DNA of 64,000 bases from Kuschelorhynchus macadamiae. Its lineage: Eukaryota; Arthropoda; Insecta; Coleoptera; Curculionidae. The stretch is taken from NCBI GenBank assembly GCA_030620095.1, contig JAUTXW010000143.1, forward strand, positions 1,451,001-1,515,000, in the 5' to 3' direction. Shown in pieces: positions 35,773 through 48,244 of the stretch. The translations under genes were made by a program, and so were the position numbers. The first letter of the stretch is position 1. Every line of letters starts with the position of its first letter. The notes beneath the pieces are model-generated. The model was not told where the DNA came from. It did no database searches and saw only the letters and a list, made by a program, of their open reading frames with translations.

Positions 35773-36448
35773 CTCGCATCCTTAATTGGGTTAATTTTCA
35801 TAAAGTGTTCCTCAGCTACTATTATTCACTTCAATGTTTGTGAGTTTCGGAACTGTATCGTTACAACTCTGGAGCGTCCTAAATTATGCACACAAGTATG
35901 TCTTTTGAGAAATTAATATTTTTGAAAATGCGAATTACTTGTCCCACTTTATGTAGAGTAAGAAACGATTTGTCAGACACCATTTCGCTAATAAATCGTA
36001 GATTTTGCACAAATAAAACGAAAACCTACATAAGTAAACATGGTAGTTTTGCATAAAAACTGTTATTTTAAATAATATATTTTAAAGTGTTGTAGTTCTA
36101 TTTATATCAAAAAGAAGACGACTTGATAAGAAAGCAGTTATTTGACACATTTCAGAAAAAAAAAACGCATGTCTATTACATGTATGATGAAACTTGTATA
36201 CCACTTAAAAATAAAAATATGGCACACTTTGTTTCGTATAATATGGAATTGTATGCTTTTATTTATTTTGTTTCTGACTTCTGAAATAAGTTTTATTTAA
36301 TTTCATTATTACCCATTTGCTATAAATAAAGAATGCGTAGATATCAAAAACGTATTTTAGTTAACATAGAACGGAAGCTTTCACGGCTTTGGTCAATTAA
36401 GAAATCATGGTTCCTAGGATTAGACCGTGTCAAATTGACACTACTATC

Positions 36449-36490
36449 CGACGTTTCGCATTCGATCACACGAGGCATCTTCAGAAATCT
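36449..36490 (-). ncRNA. Hammerhead-ribozyme-like motif (PLE copy D)
   Basis: CTGAAGA (complement of 36478-36484) and GAAA (complement of 36454-36457) followed by CGTC. Stem II is reduced (GC/GC). Confidence 0.58.
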
Positions 36491-36541
36491 TTACTTTACC
36501 AAATCTGAACACTGAACAAGCTCGGAGAGATACAGGCGGGC

Positions 36542-36548
36542 CTTTATA
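36542..36548 (-). promoter_or_regulatory. TATA box-like site of PLE copy D
   Basis: TATAAAG on the minus strand, followed about 30 bp later by GTTCAGTG. Confidence 0.45.
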
Positions 36549-36658
36549 CTCGACTTGCGCTCGCCGTAACCTTGTGTTAAGATTGGTTTCCACGGGTAAT
36601 GTAGACCGTAACCCATATCTCTATTGAAGTATGTATTAAAAAGTTATGCTTAAAAAGT

Positions 36659-37403
36659 TCAATAGATTCTCAATTCAATTTTTCGTTTATAAAATCCTGG
36701 AACAGATGCTAGAACCTTGCTTTCCTTTACGTTTTTGATATGACCAGTGGTATGCTGGTGTTCACCTACAGCAGATTGAACAATGTTTTTCTTTTTAATA
36801 CACCGTTCATGTTTCTTAGGTCTAGCTGATATTATGCGTCCTGTTGCTCCCACATACACTTCACCACAGGAGCAAGGAATTTTATATACTCCTTCTGTTA
36901 TAGAAGGTACAATATCTTTCGGGGTTCGCAAGCATTGCCCAACCTTCTTAGGTGTATTGAAGATTGTACATATATTAGACCGCCGAAGTAATCATCCTGT
37001 TTTGTTCGTAGTGCAATGTATGTAGAGAAGAACAACAGTACCTAACGGTAACGGATTCCCCGTTCGCGGAGTACTATATCTTTTAATTGAACGCGCAATA
37101 TCTTCAGTGGAATAGCCATTCCCTCACAGAGCGTTGATTCGTTACGATGTTTCAGATGAGAATCTTAATCAGAAATCGAAATGGCTCTAAATACTAGTGA
37201 GTCAAAAAGCGATTTTATTTGTGCCGGATGGTGGTGGAACTTTGTAGTTAAGTATTTATTTTTATGCGTCGGTTTTCTATACACAGAATCTACAATTTTC
37301 ATTCCTTTGAAGAAATACATAGAAAGGAAATGGTTTCATTACATTCAATTTCCTTTGTGAACTTAATATTATGATGTTGTTCATTAAGGTAGTCCAGAAA
37401 AAG
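36659..37403 (-). pseudogene. PLE RT end and GIY-YIG endonuclease relic (copy D)
   Basis: The endonuclease frame 36659-36931 is open: GVYKIPCSCGEVYVGATGR (GIY-YIG core), ISARPKKHERCI, then IVQSAVGEHQHTTGHI and ASVPGFYKRKIE. Upstream, in changing frames: a linker with TYIALRTKQDDYFGG, then VDSVYRKPTHKNKYL, the PLE mark after the RT palm, and a piece ending FLFLDYLNEQHHNIKF (37299-37410). Motifs A to C of RT are missing. Stops and shifts are present. Inactive. Confidence 0.9.
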
Positions 37404-37404
37404 A

Positions 37405-37490
37405 AACAAATTATTCAATCTGCTGTAGCTGAACACCACCGCACCACTGGTATAAAAGCCCGCCTGAATCTCTCCGAGCTCATTCATTCG
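37405..37490 (+). mobile_element. PLE fragment: endonuclease piece fused to pseudo-LTR promoter
   Basis: Reads QSAVAEHHRTTG as in copies C and D, then jumps directly to TATAAAAGCCCGCCTGAA and TCTCCGAGCTCATTCA, the promoter part of the PLE pseudo-LTR. The rest of the endonuclease end (about 150 bp in copy C) is deleted. Confidence 0.8.
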
Positions 37491-37824
37491 TTTTGTTCTA
37501 CATATAGAAATTCTAGACACATGTATTATTACATTTTTATTATTAATTATCATTCAAATTCAAATTCAAAAATCATTGATTGTGCACAAAATATAAAAAA
37601 AATTAAAAGCATTACACAAAAAGACAGGGTACACTTACGAGTGGTATCAAAACCAAGTCCCAACCAAGAATAAATAACACAGTAAGAGTAAATATTCGGC
37701 ACTAAAACAATCTAAAATTAAAATTAAATTTGAGGGTGCTATGCAGAATCTCACGCTTCAGATTTCTCTTTGATGAATCTTTAGTTGTCCCTTTTGGGAA
37801 CAAGCTCGAGATCTCACTGAAAAC
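37491..37824. other. Spacer, no gene
   Basis: AT-rich at first. The stretch from about 37730 may be the 3' non-coding end of the minus-strand non-LTR element that follows. Confidence 0.4.
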
Positions 37825-39430
37825 TTAAGGAGATAAGTATGAGAAACTTAAACGGAACGTTACACTCCGAGGCCGCGGAACATCAAGATTAAGGTATACT
37901 TGCCGGAGCTGTCTGACATGTACGTCACTTCTTCTCACCAGCTTATCAGCCAGGTATTTAGGAGTCCTAGTATTAACGACATTAACCACAAAGCAGGCAA
38001 AATGCACAAATCTCATTTCATTCAGTTTTGCAGATTGAGTTGCCTATAAAAAGGGGTGATGTAATGGAAACCTGGAACCTTAGTGATGAAACAAATGCAC
38101 TGGTTCTGCATTCTCTATAGCCTCTTGCAGCTCTTACCCGTCAAGCAGGGCCCGTAGACCACCTCAGCTTAGTGAAAATGGGAGAACACCAAGGAGTCTA
38201 CAAGCATTTTTTTAGTGGTTTTGTCCAGGAAGTTTTTGAATGGAAATAAAGATTTAAGATTGATATAAACTTTTTGGCATACCTCCGAAACGTGTTTCTC
38301 GAATTTGAGATTAGCGTCAATGATTAGGCCCAGGTTTATAATATTCTCACAGCACTAAACCTCCTGTCTATCGATGCTTAGACCCAGGCCGCTGGGACAA
38401 TCTTTCAAGAAACGAGGTGAGCCAATTAATAACTGTTGGCACTTTAAAGGATTTAGTGTCAAACCGTTGTTTTTAGTTCATAATGCTATGGCATCCAAGT
38501 CTCTATTAATCAACTCTTCAGCTGCAGCCATTAAAGAAGGTGAGAAACTAAGAAGGAATTGAACGTCATCAGCATAAAAGTGGATACCGCGGGTCTTAAG
38601 AGAATGCTGCAAATCAGGAATTGCAATGGAGAACAAGAGAGGACCCAATACTGATCCTTGAGGAACCCTAGAGGTTATCAGTTCGAAGTCAGACTCCCTC
38701 TGTTTACGCCCCATAAGATAACTCCTGAGCAAGGCGAGTATATGTGCATCAATGCCTGATCTTAGTCAGAAGACGCTCCAAGCAGGTAAGTGAAACAATA
38801 TTTTTATCCCCCATTGCTGCAAAGCGCTCGTCAACGATGTGGCTCAGGGCCGTTGCCGTCCCAAAACCCTTACGAAAGTCTGACTGAGTATTTCGTTATC
38901 ATTTAAATAGTCACTCAGTTGTTCATATAAAACGTCTTCAGCTACTTTCAAAGGAACAGATAGAAGACTTATAGGTCTAAGATCGTTTATAGAGGACAAT
39001 GTCACAAAGTGCTTTTTAAGAATGAATCTTAAAGAAGCCAACCTTCAAGCCTTGGGGCAAACACCGGCCAGCAGGGATACATTGATGATATGAGTTAAAG
39101 GGGGTGAGATGATTTCAAGAGACAGCTGCAGCATCCGTGCTGAAACACCGTCAATGCCAGAAGTGTATGTTTTTGTCTTGAGGCTAATGATTTAACCTGA
39201 TCAACAATGCAGGGTCTAAATGTGAATCTGCAATCGCGATTACTAAAATGTTGAAATTGCTCAAGATAGCTAGGATCCACGGGTCCAGCCCACAGACCCT
39301 AGTGAGAGTTGACCTGACTGGCACTAAATAGATCGTTAGGAAAAGAAAATGCTTTATCATCAGATTTCATCAGGTCATCATCACTTCAATATGGCCCTCA
39401 CATATGTTTAACTTTACTAAACTGGCCCTT
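37825..39430 (-). pseudogene. Non-LTR retrotransposon RT relic (CR1/Jockey-like)
   Basis: Minus-strand blocks in order from 39300 down: FRPCIVDQVKSLASR and ITHIINVSLLAGVCPKA-like text (39095-39280 and adjoining), INDLRPISLLSVPLKVAEDV and DYLNDNEILSQ (38844-39041), VPQGSVLGPLLF then FYADDVQFLLSFSP with the catalytic YADD (38478-38732), and the C-terminal block PKYLADKLVRRSD...LDVPRPRS...FSYLSP (37825-38016). These are RT domains 2 to 7 and the thumb of a target-primed retrotransposon. The segment that should hold motif A (first catalytic aspartate) is deleted near 38760-38800, and frames shift. The 5' endonuclease ORF is absent. Clade assignment is tentative. Confidence 0.88.
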
Positions 39431-39440
39431 CACCTACCAT

Positions 39441-39545
39441 GAATTTGGTAACCCTGCTCTAAAGTTGCTTGACATAAAATCTGAGTCCTAGAAGGTGCAT
39501 TCGAAAAGCTCTTAAGTATTAACGGCACGTATTTATCGAAAAAAT
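39441..39545 (-). repeat. Dispersed ~100 bp repeat X, copy 2
   Basis: Reverse complement of 34079-34177, about 85% alike by eye. Lies just upstream of the non-LTR relic in its own reading direction. Confidence 0.8.
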
Positions 39546-40394
39546 CTCCTTGAATATTTTTATGCCTATAGCCAGAGCCAACAGCCGAGTGGACTGATCA
39601 AATAACTCGCCCGATACTATATAAGGAGTTAAAAAAGATGGAACATGTTAGTAATGCCCTGTTAGTAATAGAAATAGAGTTGGCTGCATGAATCTAGGGC
39701 TATCACAAGAATGCAAGTAACTATGGAAATGCTGCATTACTCATTGGTGATTGGCTAAAACTCTGTATATTGCCGGCCTGTTTCTTCCCCCTTTCGCTAT
39801 CGGCCCAAGTTCCGTTTGACGCACTTTAATTAGCCCCGGACAAGTTGAATGTCAAGTAAGGTTTACATATTTTTACTTTTTAAATAAAAAATGTAATTCT
39901 CAACTTGACAAAACTTTCACACACGTCTTGTGGTGGCAGGTTTACTACATATTTTAGAGCATCGATATCGATTATTTTGGGTTATAATATTATAGATTTT
40001 AATTTAAGATTGGAAACCAAAAATCTCATGGAATTGGCAAGACAAAAAATCATGCTACCTGTTTTGATGTGATCCAAAACAATAGTTTCACAGACAATTT
40101 AAAAATTATATTATACTATTTAAGAAATGGACGTTTAAAATTACGAAATTGTAGAAAGCCTATTGATTCATGTTTAGTTTTTAGCTAAATGATATGCATT
40201 TCACTGAATTGTTGCAGGCACGTGTAATAATAAATTGTTCCATTCACTGTTTCATCTTAGAATTCGCAACTTGTACAATTTACGGAATGTTTGATAATAA
40301 TTAGCAACTTTTAATTTTCTTAATCATCTCTTTATTTTAAATTGCGATTTAAAACATATTTATTTAGGAGTGTTTCATTATTTTATAAATTAAG
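39546..40394. other. No gene supported
   Basis: Nothing recognised. Confidence 0.5.
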
Positions 40395-40524
40395 ACGTAT
40401 GTTGGACCGTCGAAGTAATCGTCCTATTTTGTCTGTAGCGCCATGTATGTAGGGGAACAACAACACTACCTAACATATTATCATTTCCCTCTCGCGGATT
40501 CGGGTTACTATATCTTTTTGTGAA
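40395..40524 (-). mobile_element. PLE linker fragment (copy D type)
   Basis: Matches 36966-37092 of PLE copy D in the same orientation (shared GTCGAAGTAATC-like, CCATGTATGTAG-like and ACTATATCTTTT blocks). It is a small isolated piece of the linker between RT and endonuclease. Confidence 0.8.
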
Positions 40525-41735
40525 CTAAGACTATTTAGGAGTCTTTCATTATTTTATAAATTACCGCCAACTCGTATGGTATGTTGCAGTTTCGTGTGCT
40601 TTTGTTTCATTTAAAGAAAGTTATGTTGATATATTAGAGAGTTTCTTGGAAACATAAATATATTAATTTTAGCAGCATGTGCATTTAGTTATTCTTTGAA
40701 AGCTTAACGTATAAGATGGAAGATAAGAAAACCCTTGTTTCTTAGGGCAAATAAAATGTTTTAAATTCAATTTGGCTTAAACTTGCTTGCAGAGTACGAA
40801 ACAGTTTTTCTCTCTTTTTTTTCTAAGTCATCAAGACTCTAACCCTACGCACCTTTATATACCGACTGACTAATTGGCAGCTAGCAGCGCTGATGAAGAT
40901 ATTAAAGGGTTCACCGCCTAAGAAGATGTCGCATTGCATATTTGTCTAGAAATCGAAGAGTGGATCTTCATCAAGCGGAACATTGTTTACTTTACGTATT
41001 TGAGCTCCCCATTATATTGCGAAAACAACAAAACAATTTATTAAAATTATGTACTCAGAACAAACGTGGAAAGTTAGGCGTGTATCTAGAAATTCATTTT
41101 GGAGGAGGTCCAGATCTTTTAACACCAATTCAGCTATTAAAAAAACAGGGTCTACCTTCAATTGTTGCTAGACCCTTTTCAAGTGCAACAAAATCTTACA
41201 TTTGCAAAAAATTGCATATTACATTTTGCAATATCTGCTAAAATATTCCAGCTAGAGCAATTATAAAAATTTATTTTCACCCACTGTAGTTTCCGTCTCG
41301 GGAAAAATCTAAACATTGTGAACACGCTCGGGGATCAAACTTATAATAATTTCAAGGCATTTTAAAATTTTGTGATAATTAATTATCGAGATTTTCACGA
41401 TTTTACATGTTTAACCTTATTTTTATAAATAAGTGTTTAGTCACCGTATGTATTATCTTTGAAACAATATTGTTCCATTGAAAGCCTTACTTTCTTTATA
41501 AGGTAAACAATCACGAATTTATTCATCTTACTTTTGGGTTCTTACTTTTTTCGAATTCCCGAAAGTCTCATGACTAGCCGCACTTAAAAACCTTAAAAAT
41601 TATGATATTACTTTATATTTAGTATCATTGAAAAGCCTCAAAATGTCTGCTCATAACGCTTTTTGTTTTTTCTTATAAATTTTCCACTTTTGAGAATTTT
41701 TAGACGTATTTAAAATCGGACTTTTTTTTAAGTCA
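40525..41735. other. No gene supported
   Basis: The open frame 40942-41241 (+, 99 codons, containing FGGGPDLLTPIQLLKKQG) is the longest. I recognise no family and there is no supporting context. Confidence 0.4.
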
Positions 41736-42260
41736 GTTTTACCTCCCTCGTAAAAGAAAAATAAATCACCGTCCCAGATTTTTGCAGATCTTTGCGTTTT
41801 AGGGTCCCTGGACCCCGAAAAACATGTTCTCTCATTTCCGCCAGTCTGTCGGTCCATCCGTCTGTCCGTCTGTACGTGGCTTAACTCAAAAACTAAGGGG
41901 ATAAAATGGTTACATTTTGATAAAAATCCAATATGGCCGTACAAAATAATAGCGATACAAAATGTAAAAAAATCTTTATTAAGAAACTAATTACAGGATG
42001 GACTTCAAAATTGGAAGAAAAATAAAGTGTAGTATAAGGACTTGTAGTTTTTTTAATTTTAAATCCATTGTGGCGGAACAAAATGGCGGCCTAATGAAAT
42101 ATTAAAAAATTTAGTACCAGTAAACTACTTATCCAATTGACTTGAAATTTTACACAAAAGTCACTGAAACAAAGATAGACTGGTAAAATTTTAGTGCGAA
42201 TCCAATTTAGCAAAACAAAACGGCGGACTAATAAAATTATTACATATTCGTTAAAATTCC
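41736..42260 (+). repeat. Non-coding dispersed repeat (ATGGCGG/GTCTGTC family), copy 3
   Basis: Starts TTTTACCTCCCTCGTAAAAG, then GTTTTAGGGTCCCTGG, a GTCTGTC/GTCCATCC block and three ATGGC-type tails, in the same order as at 22.5 kb. A 97-codon frame on the opposite strand is a by-product. Confidence 0.85.
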
Positions 42261-43377
<1,117 letters not shown>

Positions 43378-43569
43378 CCTCTGCAGCATATCTCGAATTT
43401 AGTTAGTATATCTGTATCATATTATTTTTACTATTCTTAGGCTTCCTCTTTATCCTATATATTTTAAAGTACACAATACAGTGTATAAAATGGAACTAAT
43501 CTTATATACTACATTGATAAATCGTATAGTTCGCTATCTGTTAGGACAAGCTTATCTATTATTGTCAAG

Positions 43570-43766
43570 ATGAAAATGACCCTTCAGTGCGAATTATCGA
43601 TTCTGGAGCGGATCCCAAGGTGTCACTTTTTGAGTATCCTCAAACGGCGAAAGAGGTTTTATTCTTCGGTTGCCAGAGTTCTGCTTCATGCACTATAATC
43701 GATCTCGAGAGGCAAACCTACTCTCTAAGTTTCAGGCCGAATCCATTACCGAGTATACATACGGGG
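43570..43766 (+). CDS. Candidate orphan exon, unknown protein
   Basis: A stop-free stretch of about 74 codons runs from a stop at 43542-43544 to TAA at 43767-43769, with clearly higher G+C than its surroundings. The product includes VRIIDSGADPKVSLFEYPQ, AKEVLFFGCQSSASCTIIDL and SFRPNPLP. A possible acceptor (CTATTATTGTCAAG, AG at 43568-43569) and a possible donor (GGG|GTAATTG) flank it, but the frame also simply ends there. I recognise no family. It could equally be a fragment of an unknown transposon. Confidence 0.3.
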
Positions 43767-43769
43767 TAA

Positions 43770-44121
43770 TTGATAATAAATGAACACCTCTTAACTTTTT
43801 TATTTTTTGAAATCGAACGGTAATTTTATAATCAGATTGTAGGGAAACGCGTTGTTTTTTTATAAAACTAAGAATATGTCTCGTGTATAACATCAGGATC
43901 AATGTTATATTTTTTGAATCGAATATCTAACATATTTGTGAAATATTCAAAATCAAGATATATTTTCTGTAATATACTATCTTACTGTAATATCTGACAT
44001 CTTTATTTTTGATTTCTTTAGTTGATTTAGATATCGAGTATCATAAAGGTAATATATGCTTAGCTATGCAATTTAAGACTTGTTAAATTTGATTAGATGT
44101 TTGTAGCACGGAGTAAAACCA
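43770..44121. other. No gene supported
   Basis: AT-rich spacer. Confidence 0.5.
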
Positions 44122-44162
44122 TTATATATATATAGTCTATATAGTCTATATATATATATATA

Positions 44163-44226
<64 letters not shown>
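44122..44226. repeat. (TA)n microsatellite with TAGTCTA interruptions
   Basis: TA repeat broken at its left side by three TAGTCTATA units, and followed by one more at 44224-44231, suggesting a small compound repeat. Confidence 0.9.
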
Positions 44227-44227
<1 letters not shown>

Positions 44228-44231
44228 GTCT

Positions 44232-46076
44232 GACAAATTCCAAGGCTAACAATATTTCAAATATTTTTGCCAAACGTGAGTAACTATACTAAGTACTTTA
44301 ACCAAAGGTTCTTGCGACTATTATGTTGTAGATAAATAATTTAAGCAACACACAAATGTATATTTTAGGAATAAAATAATAACTAAACTTCAGAACATAA
44401 ACATGCGGGTTAGATGGCCGAGCGTTTAACGCGTTAGACGCCTAAGGTGGTGAACCGTAGCTTGTTATATGATGCGCTTAATTTTAGAAATAAAATATAC
44501 ACAAGGAAAGGTAAAATGTAGGTACATGATCAGAAGCAATCTATGGTCGGATATGTCGTAATATGAAGAGTTGGTGTAGATATACACTTGTTAATAGGTA
44601 GGACCAAATGCTACAACACCGTGGGGTCTGAAAAATAACTTTATATTAATTAAATAAATGCATGAGTATAATTCGGTAAAAATATTATCTTTCTGTTTTA
44701 AAATATGAAAAGTTAATTCTAGGTTATAGAGATTGTTTTAGAAGCACGTTTAGGAATTCTTACCCATCCTCTTTTCTTGTAAACGTTTGAGTTAGGATAT
44801 ATTAGGGTATTTTTAATATATTTAGTATTCATACAACTGTCTTACCATTGCCAAAACTGTTTATCACACCAATCAGAATCAAGCAGAGTCAAGTAGGCGT
44901 GGCAGGGACAGGCGCGGGAAGTGGGAGACCAATGAAAAAGGTGGTGGGGGGAGCGAGACTAACCCCCCAATCCCCTCTACTACCATGATTTCTTAATATA
45001 ACTTATTTATTGAAAAACATTGGTTTTTAATTTAAAAAAAAATAGATAAAAAGCAATAAAATTTTAAGATCTAATACAATCACCTAACCTAACTAGCGTT
45101 CAAAATGACTACTTGTGCTGCATTCAGAGATTAAAATTGTAGTGTTTCTGCATTTTCAAAAAAAACTGCAAATTTTAAAATGTCTGTAACGCCAAAGCAG
45201 CCGTTTAGTGTTGACTCCCTGTTATATAGGACTTTTTTTTTTGCCCTAAACTACTTGTACTTTTACCTGTTAAAGTATTTGCAGTGGTTTCCTTTTCACC
45301 CTGTTTCTGGTCAGAAATTTAGAGATTTTTGACATCAGTATTAGTGGTTTGGCGTTCAGAACTATTCTGCACCATTTATCAAGCTCGCAGTGTACCCCTG
45401 TTCTCGAATCACAATACAATGTGGTGTTCAGATTTCATTGAGGTTAAAACACATTCAATATTTTAATCTCGTGCAGTGAATATATTTAAAGGTTCTTTAG
45501 GTAAATGCAGGCGAAATTTCAGAATTTAATTTAAACTTCACTTCTCCTAACCCCAAATTCATGATTTATATGTACTTACAGAAGCTCTCTTGGTTTGGAA
45601 GACATTTAATAGTGTTTTATGATATATAGACCGTGTGACTTTCTTGGGAGTTTTCTGAACTAACAGAGCTCTATCTATCCAAGTTCTGATATATTTGCGT
45701 CGATACGCAATTCGTCTTAAGGAGTTTTATTGGCAACTCACAATAAATTCAAGGAATTTGAGAATGAACTTCATACCCTGCTTCTTATTCACATTATGAT
45801 CTGTCTAAAAACATGTATTATCCCTTAAGAAGCGATTCTATTTTTATCACTTTTATGAGTAATGTAATGCTGTTGCAACCTGCTTCTAGAAAAAGCATTT
45901 TACAAATTACCTCTTTAAATAGGAAATTTCTTCCCAACTTTTTTAAATTGCATTAGCTTCCTACTTACATTTTTTCAGTTGTATTAAAGGTAGAGAGGTC
46001 TCGTAATTCTAGGCATTGCCTTATTATCCGCCACTAACAAAGAGAAGTCACAGAACATAAAAGGGCGTACATAGAA
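44232..46076. other. No gene supported
   Basis: AT-rich DNA with a GC-rich patch at about 44884-44990 containing G and C runs. No coding or RNA feature is supported. Confidence 0.5.
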
Positions 46077-46165
46077 CGACGAAGGCTTTCACGGCTTCGT
46101 CAAATAAAACATTACAGTTCTTGTGATTCAATTCCAAGAACCATGGTTTTTAAGCAAAAACTAGC
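46077..46165 (-). mobile_element. PLE tail fragment
   Basis: On the minus strand GCCGTGAAAGCC lies close to other PLE tail words. A CCAAGAACCATGGTTTTTAA block (plus strand) resembles the CCATGATTTCTT tail block of copies C, D and E. An isolated piece of a PLE 3' tail. Confidence 0.55.
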
Positions 46166-47044
46166 GTCCTAAAATATTTGCTTTCAAGGTAAAGAAATCA
46201 ATACTCAAATTATTCAGGAAGAATAACAATTGTCTGCCTACGCAAACTTTAACTTTTCGTTGGAACAAACAATTACGGCGAAGTACAAGCAACTTCCGAA
46301 AGTGCTGCACAGTCTAAGGTTGATTGCACTTTGCACGGAACTCCCAATGATTTACAACCGTCTCGAATCAACTTGTTACTATCCGTAAACAGCCCGTTAT
46401 TCTCATTTGTTTTCGCCCTCGGGGTGGAATTCTATACTCTATTTGAATTCGATATGTATTTGTATTTTTTTTAGTTCTAAGATTTTTAATTATCCGTTGC
46501 AAGCTTTTTCTACAAATGCATTGTGTGTCTAATATATTTTATTACAATAATTTAATAATAAAATGTAGTCAGTTGAGTGTTATTGCCGGGTTGAAATTTT
46601 TTAAAAACTATAATAGCTTTTTTAAAATATATACTGATATGAACTGAAAATAAGAAATTCGTTAACGCGTTACAAGCATTTTAAGGTTTCAAAAGTTGTA
46701 AAAATATTATATTTAGTATTTATAGTTTACACCGAGTCAAATTAGAATTATTTTCCACACATTTGCCACTGAGATGTATTATATATACCTAGAAAGCTAC
46801 CCTAGAGCAAAGGCGTTAATACCATACCCTTCCATCTTTTTCCTTTTTCCTTCCCTTGAAACAAAAGGGTTGGGACTAGTGGTTAACCAGTCAGTCATTT
46901 GTCAACATCAAATTAAAAAGTGAAAAAATGTATCCATTAAGAGTTTTATATTGTTATTTAAAAATAATTATTTATTTTTAAAGTTACTCTTTAACAAGAG
47001 AAGAAATTTAGCGGTATTTATAGCATCAGCCCTGTACTAGTGAC
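46166..47044. other. No gene supported
   Basis: AT-rich DNA. Nothing recognised. Confidence 0.5.
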
Positions 47045-47930
47045 CTCAAATCTTTGTGGTGGTCTTGGACAGCAAACTGACGCGGAAACCCCTCGTCACA
47101 CAAGGAAGCAACACGGCCTCGTTTAAAGCGATGGATGATTACGGCGCTCCTCTATCTACGAGGGCGATATTTCCATACGGGTTACCCCGTCGAGTTTTGG
47201 GACAGCCGGTGCCGGAATATATTGGTCAGATCGTGGGCAGGCTAGCTAAGCTAAGCTGAGGTCTAGCTGTCTTCCAAACTGAGGTTTACGTCATTCAACA
47301 AGGGACGAATTCAGGATGACAGCTGTGCATCACTTAGACATCAAGCGGCTCTAAAGAGAAAGCTCAGAATGAGCTCAGCTCTAGACCAGGAATGCAGAGA
47401 TGCCCTAAGCGAGCTAGCAAAGACAAAGTTGGTGAAATTGAAAAAAAATGTCCCTAGACATAATTGTGTCCAGTACAACGAGAAGGGAGAGGATCTGTGC
47501 TCCAGTTTTCAGGCCCAGAACCTTTTCTGGGTATAAGTAAACAATACAGCTCGCACGTTTTGAATAAACAGGCCTGAAAAAAGATAAAGGAAAATTGATT
47601 AAGGACGAACTACTGTAAATAGGCAAAATATTTGCTATCCAATCCATAGTTATTAAAGGCATCTTAGTTGATAATAGGGTACCCCCAAGTGACTGTGGAC
47701 CGAGTTGGCATTTTAACAGTTAAGCACGTGGAGTTAGCGAACAACCCTCTTTGCCCCGATTGTGGGACAGAATGCATGTTGAAAGGTGGGCAAGACTTTA
47801 TTGGAATAACTTCGATGTCGAATCTCTTTCCAAGGAAGAATTGGAAACCTCGACTGCAGCTTTCTTTAGATGAACGAGCCGCCTCAGTGGGGTCAGGTGA
47901 GTCGAACTGGAGTTAGAGGAAAAGGCCTTT
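47045..47930 (+). other. GC-richer island with coding-like frames, unidentified
   Basis: G+C is well above the background at about 47045-47560 and 47690-47915. Plus-strand stop-free pieces: 47056-47259 (67 codons, with YGLPRRVLGQPVPEYIGQIV), about 47308-47535 (75 codons, with LRHQAALKRKLRMSSALDQE and a lysine-rich stretch), and 47668-47916 (82 codons, with NNPLCPDCGTEC, a possible zinc-binding pair). They are in different frames and I recognise no family. It could be a decayed retrogene, an unknown transposable element or pieces of a host gene. Confidence 0.3.
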
Positions 47931-48054
47931 TTTATTTATATGTATGTTAAAGATAAACTTTAAGATCTTGACAAATAAAAATTGTGTAGAATAAATGTAT
48001 GTTTGTTTAAGAAATTATGGATCTTGGGTTTGAATCGTGTCAAATTTGAATTTC

Positions 48055-48103
48055 TTTCCGACATTTCGCCTGCGATTGCACGAGGCATCTTCAGGGATCT
48101 TCA
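48055..48103 (-). ncRNA. Hammerhead-ribozyme-like motif (PLE copy E)
   Basis: The best preserved of the C/D/E family. CTGAAGA (complement of 48088-48094), stem II GCCT paired with AGGC, then GAAA (complement of 48064-48067) followed by TGTC. Core order fits PLE-type I hammerheads. The base after GAAA is T where other copies have C. Confidence 0.65.
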
Positions 48104-48150
48104 CTACACAAAATAAGCTTTGAATGAGCTATGATGAGCAGAATTCAGGT

Positions 48151-48157
48151 ATTTATA
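48151..48157 (-). promoter_or_regulatory. TATA box-like site of PLE copy E
   Basis: TATAAAT on the minus strand about 60 bp upstream of the hammerhead, with GCTCATTCAAAG about 30 bp downstream as possible initiator. Confidence 0.4.
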
Positions 48158-48244
48158 TCCGACCTGTACCTGCCGACGTGTGATTCACCGTGATTGGTTG
48201 ATTGGTTTCCACGCATGATGTAACACGTAGCCTGTGTCTCTATT

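Larger units (their letters stand above)
35773..36786. repeat. Right arm of the large inverted repeat (PLE D side)
   Basis: Reverse complement of 34179-35100, with extra insertions, so about 90 bp longer. Confidence 0.85.
36340..37403 (-). mobile_element. Penelope-like element copy D
   Basis: Minus-strand copy with part of the RT end, linker, endonuclease, TATA box, hammerhead-like motif and PLE tail. It is tail to tail with copy C. Confidence 0.88.

Noticed and set aside
40880..40905. CTGATGA word resembling a hammerhead core
   Set aside because: No stem II hairpin and no GAAA at the required distance.
40942..41241. 99-codon open frame as a possible gene
   Set aside because: No recognised domain, no supporting composition shift and no neighbouring exon.
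41651..41944. 97-codon minus-strand frame with an arginine/aspartate-rich segment
   Set aside because: It lies across the GTCTGTC block of the non-coding dispersed repeat, and the apparent protein comes from that simple pattern.
44404..44480. tRNA-like start GCGGGTTAGATGGCCGAGCG
   Set aside because: An A-box-like word is present, but I see no B box (GGTTCGAAT type), no convincing anticodon arm and no closing acceptor stem.
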